From Paenibacillus zeirhizosphaerae (GTDB lineage Bacteria; Bacillota; Bacilli; Paenibacillales; Paenibacillaceae), in the NCBI RefSeq assembly GCF_030705605.1, contig NZ_JAPCKK010000016.1, forward strand, positions 914,072 to 978,071: 64,000 nucleotides of DNA. The letters are read 5' to 3'. The notes under the pieces were generated by a model. The model made no database searches, was not told the DNA's origin, and saw nothing but the letters and a program-made list of their open reading frames with translations. The position numbers and the translations under genes are program-made. Below are positions 9,344 through 19,681 of this stretch, piece after piece. The stretch's first letter is position 1; each line of letters starts with the position of its first letter.

Positions 9344-10246
9344 TTGAAATTGTTGAAATATCAGATCCTGGTTCTTATAGACAAATATCATAAAGTGACT
9401 GAAGTCGCACAAGCATTGAACATGAAACAGCCCACAATTTCATTCCATATGAAGAGTATGGAGAAGGAAATGCAAACACCGCTTTTTCATTCTGCCAGAG
9501 GGCGCATCCTGCTCACCGAAGCCGGGAGAAAGCTGCTTCCTTATGCGCGGCAGATCCTCTCTCTAGAGTCTGCGGCCATGCAGGCATTGGCTGATCATAT
9601 CCAACTGACGGGGAATAGGATCCGGATCGCTGCTGAGATCATTCCGGGCAGTTATATAGTTCCCGGCCTGGTGACGGAATATACCAAAATCAATCCGAAG
9701 ACCTATATTTCACTTGAGATTCATCCCGCGGATACCATCAAACAGCTCCTCCAGGAGGAAGAGATCGATTTTGCTTTTGTCCATGATCCGCTCCTGTCCG
9801 ATTCGATATCCTGTCATCCTGTATTCCGGGATCACATAGGAATCATGACTTCTACAGCGCACACATTCAGTACGGGAGCACAGCCCACAAAGGAAGAACT
9901 ACTGCATGAGGCTTTCGCCATAGCGTCATCCCCATCATTCCTGCACAGCTATGTAAAGACATGGTTTGAACGGAGTAGCGTAGCGATGACTTCCGTAAAT
10001 ATCGTATTGGAGACCGCTTCCCTTGAAGCGCTCAAGCATGCAGTATCAGCCGGGAGCATGATCGCTTTCTTCCCTCAAAACGGCATCCGAGAGCAGGAAC
10101 ATGGACTATTGTGGCATGATCTTCCCGGAACCCGGCCGACTTCTTATGAAATTTATATGATGCACGCCAACCACCCGCTGTCCGTCACTGTAGAGGCATT
10201 CAAGAACTTCATTCTCAACCAAACCGAACAAACACTGCGGATGTAA
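9344..10246 (+). CDS. LysR family transcriptional regulator
   Basis: DNA-binding regulator of 300 residues, divergent from pstS. The N-terminal winged helix-turn-helix (residues 1-60) includes KVTEVAQALNMKQPTISFHMKSMEKEM and the wing HSARGRILLTEAG. The remainder is a LysR-type effector domain beginning near residue 90 (NRIRIAAEIIPGSYIVPGLV). The start is TTG, with GCGGGG about 6 bp upstream. The effector and targets are unknown. The divergent position hints at control of pstS or of itself, but nothing in the sequence proves this. Confidence 0.88.
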   Translation: MKLLKYQILVLIDKYHKVTEVAQALNMKQPTISFHMKSMEKEMQTPLFHSARGRILLTEAGRKLLPYARQILSLESAAMQALADHIQLTGNRIRIAAEIIPGSYIVPGLVTEYTKINPKTYISLEIHPADTIKQLLQEEEIDFAFVHDPLLSDSISCHPVFRDHIGIMTSTAHTFSTGAQPTKEELLHEAFAIASSPSFLHSYVKTWFERSSVAMTSVNIVLETASLEALKHAVSAGSMIAFFPQNGIREQEHGLLWHDLPGTRPTSYEIYMMHANHPLSVTVEAFKNFILNQTEQTLRM

Positions 10247-10275
10247 AGTTTTTGGGATTAAGCGACATAAAAATA

Positions 10276-10294
10276 ACCGCCTCGAAAAGGCGGT
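10276..10294 (+). terminator. Hairpin after the LysR gene
   Basis: ACCGCCT-CGAA-AAGGCGGT stem-loop 30 bp after the stop codon, followed by only a short T run, so termination is plausible but weak. Confidence 0.5.
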
Positions 10295-10382
10295 CAGTTT
10301 ACTGAAGGAGTAGCCCTGTTCTGATCCGATGTGCCAAGCCATCGCCTCCCTCTTTTCAGCCTGGTTAATAGAACATCACCTA

Positions 10383-10431
10383 TAAAAAAAGCTGCTCCCC
10401 ACTCAGAATAAAATTCTGCAGCGGGAACAGC
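10383..10431 (-). terminator. Terminator of pyk
   Basis: Minus-strand stem GCTGTTCCC / GGGAGCAGC with additional internal pairing (CAGAAT / ATTCTG) and a run of seven T residues, located just after the pyk stop codon. The rest of 10295-10440 holds no recognisable gene. Confidence 0.85.
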
Positions 10432-10447
10432 CTGTATTACAAATCGC

Positions 10448-11863
10448 TTATACCTGAGTCACTTTAATCAGGTTCGTGGAACCGGAACGTCCAAGCGGAA
10501 CGCCTGCCGTGATCACAACAAGGTCTCCCTCTTTGACAAGACCACTCTTGACTCCGCCTTCTATAGCGTTGTTAAAGAGATCATCCGTTGAATCTACAGA
10601 TCTTCCCTTGACGGACACAACACCCCAGATCAGTGCCAAGCGGCGGAGTGTATGCTCATCAGTTGTTACCGCAACAATCGGAGCCTGCGGACGGTATTTC
10701 GAGATCATACGTGCCGTAGTGCCCGACTCAGTGGATGTGATAATCGCTTTCGCATGCAGATCAAGCGCCGAGATGGAAACCGATTGGCTGATCGCTTCCG
10801 TAATACTAACTTGCTGTGCTGTTCTTTGTTTCTGGAACAACTCACGGTAGTTCAAAGCGGATTCCGCTTTCTCGGCGATGCGGGACATCGTCAGCACCGA
10901 CTCTACCGGATATTTACCAGCAGCCGTTTCACCGGAGAGCATAATGGCATCTGTACCGTCAAAGATTGCGTTGGCGACGTCACTTGCTTCCGCACGGGTA
11001 GGACGCGGGTTACGCTGCATGGAGTCCAGCATCTGTGTCGCAGTAATGACCGGCTTACCGGCAATATTACATTTCTCAATCATGAGCTTTTGTACAATGG
11101 GTACTTCCTCTGCGGGAATTTCAACCCCGAGGTCACCACGGGCTACCATCAGTCCGTCAGATACTTCCAAAATTTCGTCCAGGTTGTCTACACCCTGCTG
11201 GTTCTCGATTTTGGAAATGATCTGGATATGGCTCGCATTGTGCTTTTTAAGCAGTTCACGGATTTCCAATACGTCGCTTGCTTTACGTACGAAAGAAGCA
11301 GCGATGAAATCGACACCCTGTTCGATACCGAACACAATATCCGCTGCATCCTTTTCCGTAATACCAGGCAGGGAAATATGAACCCCAGGCACGTTGACGC
11401 CCTTCTTGCTTTTGATTGTACCACCGTTGACGATACGGCATTTAATTTCGGTACCTGCAACCTCAACAACAGTGAGACCGATCAGACCGTCGTCGATCAG
11501 AATCGTGGAGCCAGGAGACACATCGGAAGGCAGGTCACGGTACGTGATGGAAATACGTTCCTTCGCACCGAGAATTTCTTCCGTGGTTAGAGTGATGTAC
11601 TCGTCCTGAACCAGTTCGATCGGCTCAACTTCAAGCTTTCCGGTCCGGATTTCCGGCCCCTTCGTATCGAGCAGCACAGCAACATTTTTGTTCAGTTCCT
11701 GGCTAGCCTGGCGGATATTCTTAATACGGTTGCCATGCTCCTCGAAATCACCGTGGGAGAAGTTCAGACGGGCTACATTCATGCCGGCCATAATCAGTTT
11801 CTTCACATTTTCCAAAGACTCACTGGAAGGACCGATGGTACATACAATCTTCGTTTTGCGCAT
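10448..11863 (-). CDS. pyk: Pyruvate kinase
   Basis: Glycolytic enzyme converting phosphoenolpyruvate and ADP to pyruvate and ATP. Signatures are [15 protein letters not shown] at the N-terminus, [22 protein letters not shown], the active-site segment [21 protein letters not shown], and [20 protein letters not shown]. The 471-residue length matches the classic enzyme. The extra C-terminal PEP-utilising domain found on B. subtilis Pyk (about 585 residues) is absent. The ATG has GGAGG upstream. It lies 111 bp downstream of accA with no pfkA between, unlike Bacillus. Confidence 0.97.
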   Translation of the reverse strand: MRKTKIVCTIGPSSESLENVKKLIMAGMNVARLNFSHGDFEEHGNRIKNIRQASQELNKNVAVLLDTKGPEIRTGKLEVEPIELVQDEYITLTTEEILGAKERISITYRDLPSDVSPGSTILIDDGLIGLTVVEVAGTEIKCRIVNGGTIKSKKGVNVPGVHISLPGITEKDAADIVFGIEQGVDFIAASFVRKASDVLEIRELLKKHNASHIQIISKIENQQGVDNLDEILEVSDGLMVARGDLGVEIPAEEVPIVQKLMIEKCNIAGKPVITATQMLDSMQRNPRPTRAEASDVANAIFDGTDAIMLSGETAAGKYPVESVLTMSRIAEKAESALNYRELFQKQRTAQQVSITEAISQSVSISALDLHAKAIITSTESGTTARMISKYRPQAPIVAVTTDEHTLRRLALIWGVVSVKGRSVDSTDDLFNNAIEGGVKSGLVKEGDLVVITAGVPLGRSGSTNLIKVTQV

Positions 11864-11974
11864 TTAGGTTTTCCTCCGTTTTCACAAGGTCTGTCTATAT
11901 CTTTTTCCAACAATTAAATCTACTATAATTTTGTCTATTTGTATAGGAACTTCGTCATATTTATTGTTTCCCCG

Positions 11975-12967
11975 TTATCCCTCATCCAAAACCGTACTAG
12001 GCGTCTGGTCCTGCGCATACGTAAACTCGCCGATTTTGCGGAACTTACGGTAGCGGTCTTCCCGCAGTTCTTCAGGGTTCATAGCAGACAGCTCCTTCAA
12101 ATGCACTGCCAACGAAGAGTGGATGGCCTTCGCAGTCTTCTCATAGTCCTTATGGGCGCCGCCCCTTGGCTCTGGAATAATATCTTCGATGACTTCCATG
12201 TCCAGTAAATCATGTGCGGTGATCTTCATCGCTTCGGCCGCCTGATCCGCTTTGGACGCGTCCTTCCACAAAATAGAGGCCGCACCGTTAGGAGAAATCG
12301 CAGAGTAAATCGCGTGCTCTAACATCAGAACCCGGTTGCCGACAGCCATTGCCAGCGCACCGCCGCTCCCACCCTCACCGATGACCACACAAATAACAGG
12401 CACCGAAAGCTTCGCCATTTCCCGCAGGTTGCGGGCGATCGCTTCCGATTGACCTCTCTCCTCTGCCGTATTTCCCGGGTAAGCCCCTTTGGTATCGATA
12501 AACGTAATAATCGGCCGGCGGAACTTGTCCGCCTGCTGCATCAGACGCAGTGCTTTCCGGAATCCTTCCGGATGCGGACTGCCGAAAAAGCGTGCGATAT
12601 TGTCCTTCGTATCCTTACCCCGCTGCTGTCCAATGACGGTGACCGGCGTCCCGTTCAGACGGGCCAGCCCCCCTACCACCGCCAAATCGTCGCCGAAGAG
12701 GCGGTCGCCGTGCAGTTCGATGAAGTCCGTAAACACCAGCTCGATCAGATCAAGCGAAGTCGGCCGCTGTTGGTGACGGGCAAGGTGCATTTTCTGTGCT
12801 GCGGTAATGCTGCTGTAAATCTCATCCTCCATCTTGCGGTACCGTTCTTCAAGGCGGCCGATTTCTTCAGTGAAATCTATCCCTTTCTCCTGACCGAACT
12901 GCTGCAGCTCCTCAATCTTTTGCCGCATCTCCACAAGAGGTTTTTCGTAAGGCAATTCTCCTGCCAA
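11975..12967 (-). CDS. accA: Acetyl-CoA carboxylase carboxyltransferase subunit alpha
   Basis: Alpha subunit of the carboxyltransferase that moves CO2 from biotin to acetyl-CoA, making malonyl-CoA for fatty acid synthesis. The 330-residue protein has an N-terminal helical segment ([20 protein letters not shown]), [34 protein letters not shown], and the glycine-rich [16 protein letters not shown]. The start is TTG, 2 bp beyond the accD stop codon, so the two subunits are translationally coupled, as expected for an equimolar complex. Confidence 0.96.
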   Translation of the reverse strand: MAGELPYEKPLVEMRQKIEELQQFGQEKGIDFTEEIGRLEERYRKMEDEIYSSITAAQKMHLARHQQRPTSLDLIELVFTDFIELHGDRLFGDDLAVVGGLARLNGTPVTVIGQQRGKDTKDNIARFFGSPHPEGFRKALRLMQQADKFRRPIITFIDTKGAYPGNTAEERGQSEAIARNLREMAKLSVPVICVVIGEGGSGGALAMAVGNRVLMLEHAIYSAISPNGAASILWKDASKADQAAEAMKITAHDLLDMEVIEDIIPEPRGGAHKDYEKTAKAIHSSLAVHLKELSAMNPEELREDRYRKFRKIGEFTYAQDQTPSTVLDEG

Positions 12968-12968
12968 T

Positions 12969-13862
12969 CTAGTTCGCCCCTTTCGTGCTGTGAAGTTCTA
13001 GCAGCTTGGCAAGTGTAGCGCGCATGTCCTTGCGGTGCACCACCATATCGAGCTGACCGTGCTGCAGATTAAACTCAGACGTCTGAAAATCATCAGGCAG
13101 CTTCTGGCGAATCGTCTGCTCGATGACAATCCGTCCCGCAAAGCCAAAAACCGCACCCGGCTCCGCAATGTTAATATCTCCCAGCGTAGCGAAGCTGGCC
13201 GATACACCGCCGGTTGTCGGATCTGTGACCACAGAAATGTAAAGTCCACCCTGCTCGTCCAGCCGCGCGAGAGCCGCGCTTGTCTTGGCCATTTGCATCA
13301 GGCTCAGAATGCTCTCCTGCATTCGTGCGCCGCCGGAGGTCGAAAAAATAATGATTGGCAGTTGATGTTCGATGGCATATTCAATAGCACGGGTAATCTT
13401 CTCGCCTACTACCGAGCCCATGCTGCCTGTGAAAAAGTCAAAGCTCATGACTGCGGCGACCACAGGCTGCCCGCCTATTGTCCCGCGTCCCGTAACTACA
13501 GCCTCGCGCAATCCCGATTTCAGGGTCTGCTGTTCAAGCTTGGTGCTGTACCCCGGGAATCCCAGCGGATCGACCGAGATCATGTCCGCATCAAACTCGG
13601 TAAAATCTTCCTCATCCAATATCATTTGAATCCGTTCCGGCGCATTCAGGCGCATATGGTAACCACAATTCGGACATACTTTCAGATTCTTCTCCAATTC
13701 TTTGCTGTATTGGATTGTTCCGCATTTCCCGCATTTGGTCATCAAGCCTTCAGGAATTTCCCTTTTAGGCCGTTCCTGCGTCTCCGGGCTGTCGTTTCGA
13801 AGGGTTCTGTCAGACGGGATGGTCGCGTATTTCCTTTTCTTCTGAAATAAATCTTTAAACAC
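12969..13862 (-). CDS. accD: Acetyl-CoA carboxylase carboxyltransferase subunit beta
   Basis: Beta subunit of the carboxyltransferase, 297 residues. The C4 zinc finger is [10 protein letters not shown] with [10 protein letters not shown] (residues about 41-65). The catalytic crotonase-like domain includes [25 protein letters not shown] and [15 protein letters not shown]. The GTG at 13862 ([15 protein letters not shown] follows) has a GGAGAGG site 7 bp upstream and matches homologs. The reading frame stays open for about 84 codons further upstream but that part has no family similarity. Confidence 0.95.
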   Translation of the reverse strand: MFKDLFQKKRKYATIPSDRTLRNDSPETQERPKREIPEGLMTKCGKCGTIQYSKELEKNLKVCPNCGYHMRLNAPERIQMILDEEDFTEFDADMISVDPLGFPGYSTKLEQQTLKSGLREAVVTGRGTIGGQPVVAAVMSFDFFTGSMGSVVGEKITRAIEYAIEHQLPIIIFSTSGGARMQESILSLMQMAKTSAALARLDEQGGLYISVVTDPTTGGVSASFATLGDINIAEPGAVFGFAGRIVIEQTIRQKLPDDFQTSEFNLQHGQLDMVVHRKDMRATLAKLLELHSTKGAN

Positions 13863-14016
13863 AACTACACCTCTCCAGCCGTTAATTTGTCGGCCGCAAC
13901 CGATAAAGGTCCTCGTGTCGCCATGCGGCACCTGAATACGATATAACATCAGCCGCCGACGCCCGCAGGCGTCACCGTTGTCTGCACTCTTATCATGCTT
14001 ACTGCCCGTTTCGGAC

Positions 14017-14205
14017 TCAGCGGTGCAAAATGGAATTAAGCACTTCCTGAACTTCTTCGACTTCTCCGGAAGGGACGAGTATCTCAAACTGCTGCTTGGA
14101 AGCGCTAATCGCACGCGTCTTCACTAGAAAACCTTCCTCAGACAGTTTAAGCTTGATCCTCTCAGCCAGCTTGGCCGTAGGCGCAATATAGATCACCGTC
14201 CACAC
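14017..14205 (-). CDS. Small uncharacterised protein, DUF2007-like
   Basis: Cytoplasmic protein of 62 residues with a beta-alpha-beta pattern: [20 protein letters not shown], then [19 protein letters not shown] and [11 protein letters not shown]. This resembles the small signal-transducing-like domain DUF2007, in which IAP...A..IK..L..EG is typical. The start is GTG, 7 bp after a GGGGGG site. It lies between the PgpA-like gene and accD on the same strand. The function is unknown and the family assignment tentative. Confidence 0.7.
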   Translation of the reverse strand: MWTVIYIAPTAKLAERIKLKLSEEGFLVKTRAISASKQQFEILVPSGEVEEVQEVLNSILHR

Positions 14206-14287
14206 CTCTTAACCCCCCAAGGTTCATGTTCTGAGTCCGTATAATGAAACAATGATACCATACCTTTCTTTTTTCCCGCAAGAAAGA

Positions 14288-14309
14288 CCCTCCTGATTAA
14301 GGGAGGGGC
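14288..14309 (-). terminator. Terminator downstream of the PgpA-like gene
   Basis: Minus-strand CCCTCC-CTTAATCA-GGAGGG stem followed by TCTTTCTT. Confidence 0.6.
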
Positions 14310-14384
14310 TCCAAAGCTGAAAAACATAGGCAGCCCAAGCTACGGGCACGTTCCTACGCCATAATATAAAATTTTAATTTAAAT

Positions 14385-14879
14385 TTAAGAAGGCGGGGTG
14401 GGATAGTGCTTGGCACCCTCATTGCGATGCGCAATCCTCGCGGAAGCGGCTGCTGCCAGACCTGCGACAAGGTCGTCCAGGAAGACGTGAACACCTTGAT
14501 CTTTGCGGTTAAGCTGCTTCATGATACCTGTTTTATCTTTATCCACGTATCCGAAGCTTGTTAAGCCGATCATGCCATACACACTGGTGATTCCCAGAGC
14601 AAGGGTTTCATCGACCCCGAACAATGGTTCATCCGCTTCCATCAGCGCCTGCAAGGGCTGGGGCAGAAGCCCCTTCTCCGCCAGCTCATCCAATGCAATT
14701 CCTGTATAGAGCGTATACTGCACTTCCCTTTTCTGCAAAACAGCTCTGACGCTCTCAACACATTCCTCTAAAGTCAGATCCGGATAATAGCCATGCTGCA
14801 AATGAAAAACAATGTCGGCAATGGACTCGATCCCGACTCCCCTGCGCTCCAGCAGCTCTTCTACATACGCCTTTGACAT
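14385..14879 (-). CDS. Phosphatidylglycerophosphatase A-like protein (YutG family)
   Basis: Member of the PgpA/YutG family, which in other bacteria dephosphorylates phosphatidylglycerophosphate. The ATG at 14879 has GGAGGGAG at good spacing and yields 164 residues starting SKAYVEELLERRGVGIESIA. Visible features are the repeated helical LEECVESVRAVLQKREVQY, GVDETLALGITSVYGMIGLTSFGY and HVFLDDLVAGLAAAASARIAHR. Unlike E. coli PgpA it shows no clear strongly hydrophobic helices, as in the soluble Bacillus YutG branch, so the enzymatic activity is uncertain. It follows dnaE on the same strand. Confidence 0.75.
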   Translation of the reverse strand: MSKAYVEELLERRGVGIESIADIVFHLQHGYYPDLTLEECVESVRAVLQKREVQYTLYTGIALDELAEKGLLPQPLQALMEADEPLFGVDETLALGITSVYGMIGLTSFGYVDKDKTGIMKQLNRKDQGVHVFLDDLVAGLAAAASARIAHRNEGAKHYPTPPS

Positions 14880-15012
14880 AGGCTCCCTCCGTTTCACCAC
14901 AGCCGAACGACTTCGGCTTTTGCGAACCCGTGAAATATTTGAAATCAGTTCGCCAGTGTTTTCAAGTGTATGCGAAAGAGAGCTAAATAGTTCAAAAATG
15001 ATCCATAATAGG

Positions 15013-18000
15013 TCATCTAACCCGGACCGAATCCTTGCCAAGCAGCGCCTCAAGCTGTCCGAAAAGCTCCTGCGATGGCTTGATTCTGTAGGCCCCGCTC
15101 AGTGCCAGCAGCTTCTGGCTGCTCTCGTAGAAAAGTATGGTCTCCAGCGGACCTCTATGCTCCTGCAGCACCTGCTTCAGCCGTGTAAGCAGCTCCGCAT
15201 CCTTCTCCGCCTGCCGTGTGATCTTGATAAATACGCGCTGAGTCGGGGTCTTCTCTGCAAGAGCTGCAGCCGGGGCCTTAGCCCGGGACTCCACGGCTTG
15301 GACCGTCGCACCGGTTTGCGAGCGGGCATGGACCTGTGCTCCGCCGCTCGCTGGAGTATTCGACTGCGGACGCGTCCCAACCGACAGTCTATGCCGCAGC
15401 CGCTCCAGCTCATCCCTGCCAAGCGGTCCGACTTCGTCGGCGAGCAGCTTGAAATGCTCGTCCTGCTGCTGAACCTTTGCACGCACAGCCAAGAGAGCCC
15501 CCTTTTCAACCAGCCGCTGGCTGCGACGCCATACTTCGGGAAACAATACAACCTCACAGCGTTCGATCTGGTCCTCCAGCTCAATAAAGGCCATAGGCTT
15601 GCCCTGCTTCGTCGTAATGGTTTTGAGTGATACTACCATGCCTGCGGTAACTACCACCACATCGTCCTCCTCCTCGGCCAGCTCCCTCAGCCTGTCAGCC
15701 CCCGCCGTCTCCAGCGCTTCTTCAAAATCGTCCAGCGGGTGGCCGGACAAGTAGAGCCCCAGCAGTTCACGTTCCAGCTCCAACTGCTGGCCGCCGCTGA
15801 AGGGAGGCACCTCAGGGTACGGGATTTCCCAATTCGGGGTCTCCACAAAATCAAACATCTGAATCTGCAGGTCATCCCGTTCCTTACGCCATTTCAGGGC
15901 CGCTTCCACCGTTTCGTCAAGCATGGCCAGAAGCTGTGCACGGTGCCCCGGCAATGAATCAAACGCGCCTGCCTGAATCAGAGATTCAATGACTCTTTTG
16001 TTGCAGACACGCAAATCCACGCGGCGGCAGAAATCCAAGAGGCTGTCAAACGGCTTCTCGGCACGGACAGCCAGAATGCTTTCCATCGCCTGGGTTCCAA
16101 CATTCTTGATGGCTGCGAGTCCGAAGCGGATGTTCCCTGGCCTGGACTCGTCCTCTGCCTGGTCGCCGCCAGTAATTTTCGGGGCTACAGGCGTAAACAG
16201 CACTCCGCTTTCATTGACATCCGGTGGCAGCACTTCAATGGCCATTCGTCTGCATTCAACAACATATTCCGCCACCTTGCGGTGGCTGCCCATGACAGCG
16301 GCCAGCATAGAGGACATGAAATGAACCGGATAATGGGCCTTCAGATATGCCGTCTGGAAAGCCAGCACACCGTATGCGGCGGCATGAGCGCGGGGAAAGC
16401 CGTAATCGGCGAAACGGACGATCATATCATACACAGCCTCCGCCTCCGTCTCCGAGTAACCCTGCTTCAAGCTTCCCTGCACAAAATGTCCGCGCTCCCG
16501 ATCCAATACCTCACGCTTTTTCTTGGACACCGCCCGGCGCAGCAAATCGGCGTCTCCCAACGAAAAACCCGCCATGCGGGACGCAATCTGCATAATCTGC
16601 TCCTGGTATACGATAATGCCAAAGGTATCCTTAAGGATCGGTTCCAGGTCGGGATGCGGGTATTGAACCTCCGATTTCCCGTGTTTGGCCTCAATAAATT
16701 TCGGGATAAACTCCATTGGGCCCGGCCGATACAATGCAAGTACAGAGATGATATCCTCAAAGCCCGAAGGCTTCAGGTCTTTAAGAACCCGGCGCATCCC
16801 CGCTGATTCCAGTTGGAATACGCCCGTCGTATCCCCGTGCCCCAGCATATCGTATGTGAGGCTGTCGTCGTCGCTGATCTCGTTAAAATCGGGACTACGG
16901 CCATACTGCTCACGAATCCACTGCTGGCAGCGCTCTATAATGGACAGTGTGCGCAAACCGAGAAAATCCATTTTGAGCAGGCCGATCGATTCCAGATTTT
17001 CCATGGAGTACTGGGTCAGCGGAATCCCTTCCCCACCTTCCTGCAGCGGAACCGCATCCGTCAAGGGAGATTGCGAAATAACAACACCCGCAGCGTGCGT
17101 CGAGGCATGACGCGGCATACCTTCCACCTTCATGGCCATATCCAACAGGTTACGCGCCCGAGGCTTCGTCTCGTACAGCTCCTTCAGCTCGGGGCTGATC
17201 TCCAGCGCCCTATGGATATGAATGCCCAACTGTCCGGGAATCAGCTTCGCCGCTTTGTCCACCTCACCGAACGGCACATTTAGCGCACGGCCGACATCGC
17301 GCACGGCAGCCCGGGCAGCCAGCGTTCCAAAGGTAATGATCTGGGCGACATGCTCTCGGCCGTATTTCGCAACTACGTACGTGATCACCTCGTCCCGCCG
17401 CTCGTCGCTGAAATCGATATCAATGTCCGGCATGCTGACCCGCTCAGGGTTCAGAAAGCGTTCGAAAAGCAGCTTGTACTTGATGGGGTCAACATTCGTG
17501 ATCTCCAGCACATAAGCCACTAGACTGCCTGCCGAAGATCCCCTCCCCGGCCCGGTCACGATCCCGTTACGATGAGCAAATGCGATAAAATCCCATACAA
17601 TCAAAAAATAGTCACTGAATCCCATGCTTTCGATCGTAGCGAGCTCATAATCCAATCTGGATGTCAACTGCTTCCGGCCTTCCGGATCTGTCCACATCGG
17701 GCTGGCAGCATAACGTTTCTCCAATCCCTCGCCGCACAGCTGCTTCAAGTAAGCAGAAGGTGTCATGCCCTCAGGCAAAGGCCGGTAAGCTGGCAGGATC
17801 GATTTGCCGAATTCCAGCTCCACATTGCACTGCCGTGCAATTTTCACCGTGTTCTCCAACGCTTCCGGTAGATGGGGAAATAATTGGTTCATTTCCTCTG
17901 CACTCTTAAAATAAAGCTGATCCGTCGGAATCCGGAAGCGGCCTTCATCCTCTACGGTTTTCCCTGTTCCGATGCAGATCAGCACATCCTGCACCTCCGC

Positions 18001-18639
18001 ATCCGGACGGGTCAGATAGTGAATGTCGTTGGTCGCCACAAGCGGAATGCCCATCTCCTGCGCAAGCGCCACCAAAAGCGTATTCACCCGTTTCTGTTCA
18101 GGCAGTCCGTGATCCTGGAGCTCCAGATAAAAGTCCTCTCCAAAAATATCAAGGTAGCGTCGCGCCGCGCGTCGCGCTTCCTCCTCACGGCCGTGCAGCA
18201 AATGCTGCGGTACTTCGCCCCCCAAACAGGCACTAAGGCAGATGATTCCTTCACTGTGGGCTGCCAGACTTTCCATATCAATGCGCGGCTTATAATGGAA
18301 GCCCTCCAGATGCCCTATCGAGCATAGCTTCATTAAATTACGGTAGCCCGCCATATTTTTGGCGAGCAGTATCAAATGATATATGGGCTGATCCTTGCGA
18401 CTGCCGCGCTCCTTGCGGGACCCTGCCGTCAAGTAGGCTTCACACCCGATAATCGGCTTGACACCGTGTTCCATGCAGGCCTTGTAGAAAGGGATGATAC
18501 CGTACATAACCCCATGATCCGTCAGGGCCAGCGCTTCCATCCCGTTGGCCGCGGCTTGTTTAACCAGGTCCAGGGTACGAGCCGCGCCGTCCAGCAGACT
18601 GTATTCACTGTGAACGTGCAAATGCACAAAAGAACTCAT
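15013..18639 (-). CDS. dnaE: DNA polymerase III subunit alpha DnaE
   Basis: Replicative polymerase of the DnaE type (not PolC), 1208 residues. The N-terminal PHP domain starts FVHLHVHSEYSLLDGA and includes LALTDHGVMYG. The polymerase palm has GPGRGSSAGSLVAYVL and the catalytic PDIDIDFSDERRDEVI near residue 400. Then come the fingers (VFQLESAGMRRVL), a helix-hairpin-helix region, and an OB-fold near 960-1050. A low-complexity Ala/Ser/Thr linker (about 1080-1120) joins a C-terminal segment. In Bacillus, DnaE extends RNA primers before handing over to PolC. It is divergent from ytrH, as in Bacillus. Confidence 0.97.
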   Translation of the reverse strand: MSSFVHLHVHSEYSLLDGAARTLDLVKQAAANGMEALALTDHGVMYGIIPFYKACMEHGVKPIIGCEAYLTAGSRKERGSRKDQPIYHLILLAKNMAGYRNLMKLCSIGHLEGFHYKPRIDMESLAAHSEGIICLSACLGGEVPQHLLHGREEEARRAARRYLDIFGEDFYLELQDHGLPEQKRVNTLLVALAQEMGIPLVATNDIHYLTRPDAEVQDVLICIGTGKTVEDEGRFRIPTDQLYFKSAEEMNQLFPHLPEALENTVKIARQCNVELEFGKSILPAYRPLPEGMTPSAYLKQLCGEGLEKRYAASPMWTDPEGRKQLTSRLDYELATIESMGFSDYFLIVWDFIAFAHRNGIVTGPGRGSSAGSLVAYVLEITNVDPIKYKLLFERFLNPERVSMPDIDIDFSDERRDEVITYVVAKYGREHVAQIITFGTLAARAAVRDVGRALNVPFGEVDKAAKLIPGQLGIHIHRALEISPELKELYETKPRARNLLDMAMKVEGMPRHASTHAAGVVISQSPLTDAVPLQEGGEGIPLTQYSMENLESIGLLKMDFLGLRTLSIIERCQQWIREQYGRSPDFNEISDDDSLTYDMLGHGDTTGVFQLESAGMRRVLKDLKPSGFEDIISVLALYRPGPMEFIPKFIEAKHGKSEVQYPHPDLEPILKDTFGIIVYQEQIMQIASRMAGFSLGDADLLRRAVSKKKREVLDRERGHFVQGSLKQGYSETEAEAVYDMIVRFADYGFPRAHAAAYGVLAFQTAYLKAHYPVHFMSSMLAAVMGSHRKVAEYVVECRRMAIEVLPPDVNESGVLFTPVAPKITGGDQAEDESRPGNIRFGLAAIKNVGTQAMESILAVRAEKPFDSLLDFCRRVDLRVCNKRVIESLIQAGAFDSLPGHRAQLLAMLDETVEAALKWRKERDDLQIQMFDFVETPNWEIPYPEVPPFSGGQQLELERELLGLYLSGHPLDDFEEALETAGADRLRELAEEEDDVVVVTAGMVVSLKTITTKQGKPMAFIELEDQIERCEVVLFPEVWRRSQRLVEKGALLAVRAKVQQQDEHFKLLADEVGPLGRDELERLRHRLSVGTRPQSNTPASGGAQVHARSQTGATVQAVESRAKAPAAALAEKTPTQRVFIKITRQAEKDAELLTRLKQVLQEHRGPLETILFYESSQKLLALSGAYRIKPSQELFGQLEALLGKDSVRVR

Positions 18640-18721
18640 GCGCTTCTCTTCCTTTCACCCGTGGTATATATGTGCAAATGTCTATCGCTGAAATTCGATT
18701 GTTGAATGGAACTATTTTATC

Positions 18722-18749
18722 ATATCCTGCAACAAACCGCCCATAGAAT
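18722..18749 (+). promoter_or_regulatory. Predicted sigma-E promoter of ytrH-ytrI
   Basis: ATATC (18722-18726), a 15 bp spacer and CATAGAAT (18742-18749) resemble the sigma-E pattern ATATT-N14-CATACAnT. It is about 80 bp before ytrH, whose Bacillus homolog is sigma-E dependent. Confidence 0.45.
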
Positions 18750-18829
18750 AAAGTACAGCCCTGAGCGGACAAGAGCATATCCGGGGCTGAATGTATTGGC
18801 TTCGCCAAGTCGAAAGGAGCATAGGCCGA

Positions 18830-19156
18830 ATGAGTACCTTCATCTCCAAAGTCATTCTGGATTTCTTCATTGCGTTTGGTATCGTACTGGGAGGGGCCTT
18901 GCTGGGAGGCATGGGGGCAATCGTCTCTCTCCAGCCTCCTACACAAACCATGCTGGATGTCGCCGGACGAATCAAAATATGGGCGCTCGCGGCCGCGGTC
19001 GGCGGCACCATTGATCCCATGCGGGTCATTGAGAGCAATATGCTGGACGGTAACCTGTCTCCGGCCATCAAGCAGATTTTGTATCTGATCTTCGCCTTTC
19101 TGGGCGCGCATATGGGCACCGAGCTGGTCAAATGGGTGTGCAGCAGTCGCGGCTGA
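18830..19156 (+). CDS. ytrH: Sporulation membrane protein YtrH
   Basis: Integral membrane protein of 108 residues with three hydrophobic segments: VILDFFIAFGIVLGGALLGG, a central IWALAAAVGGTI stretch, and QILYLIFAFLGAHMG. The motif GTIDPMRVIESN follows the second segment. In B. subtilis the ytrH-ytrI operon is needed for efficient sporulation. The ATG at 18830 has AAAGGAG 10 bp upstream and starts STFISKVILDFF. ytrI follows 12 bp later. Confidence 0.88.
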   Translation: MSTFISKVILDFFIAFGIVLGGALLGGMGAIVSLQPPTQTMLDVAGRIKIWALAAAVGGTIDPMRVIESNMLDGNLSPAIKQILYLIFAFLGAHMGTELVKWVCSSRG

Positions 19157-19168
19157 GCGGGGCAGCCT

Positions 19169-19645
19169 ATGAATAAATGGATACAAACTTTCCGATCGTC
19201 CTCTCTCCTCGTGCTAGGCATGGTGTTCGGCGCAATTATTTACAATATCGTATGGCATAACCGCTTCAACGAGCTGTGGACCATGAATCAGGACCTGCGG
19301 CTGCAACTGCAGCAGGCGCAAGAAGATAACAAGACACTGCAGCAGCTCAGCGGGCGACAAACGGTCATCAAAAAAATTAAAATTACCGCCGAACAGGCGT
19401 CCACGGAGAAAATCGATCCTATCGACATTAAGGACATCATTCAGCAGCTCTATGCGGACATGGAAGTGCTTCGCGGCAGAGACATTTTCGAAATTGACAG
19501 TGACAGTCGGCTGGTTCGTACGCTGCTGAACCGCAAAATCTATACAGTCCGCGAGAAGGAGTATGCCGTCCAGATCAAGACGATGCTGGTCATGGAACAT
19601 GTGCTCCAAATCTGGATTGAAGTACGGCCCTATATCCGAAGCTGA
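19169..19645 (+). CDS. ytrI: Sporulation membrane protein YtrI
   Basis: Bitopic protein of 158 residues: one N-terminal helix (SSLLVLGMVFGAIIYNIVW, residues 11-29), then a short coiled coil (LWTMNQDLRLQLQQAQEDNK, about residues 36-60), then an extracytoplasmic domain ending in YAVQIKTMLVMEHVLQIWIE. This matches Bacillus YtrI, a partner of YtrH in sporulation. In B. subtilis nrnA lies between ytrI and ytoI; no such gene is present here. Confidence 0.85.
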   Translation: MNKWIQTFRSSSLLVLGMVFGAIIYNIVWHNRFNELWTMNQDLRLQLQQAQEDNKTLQQLSGRQTVIKKIKITAEQASTEKIDPIDIKDIIQQLYADMEVLRGRDIFEIDSDSRLVRTLLNRKIYTVREKEYAVQIKTMLVMEHVLQIWIEVRPYIRS

Positions 19646-19681
19646 CCTTCCTTATCCTCCCAATGACTTGACACCTGCAGG

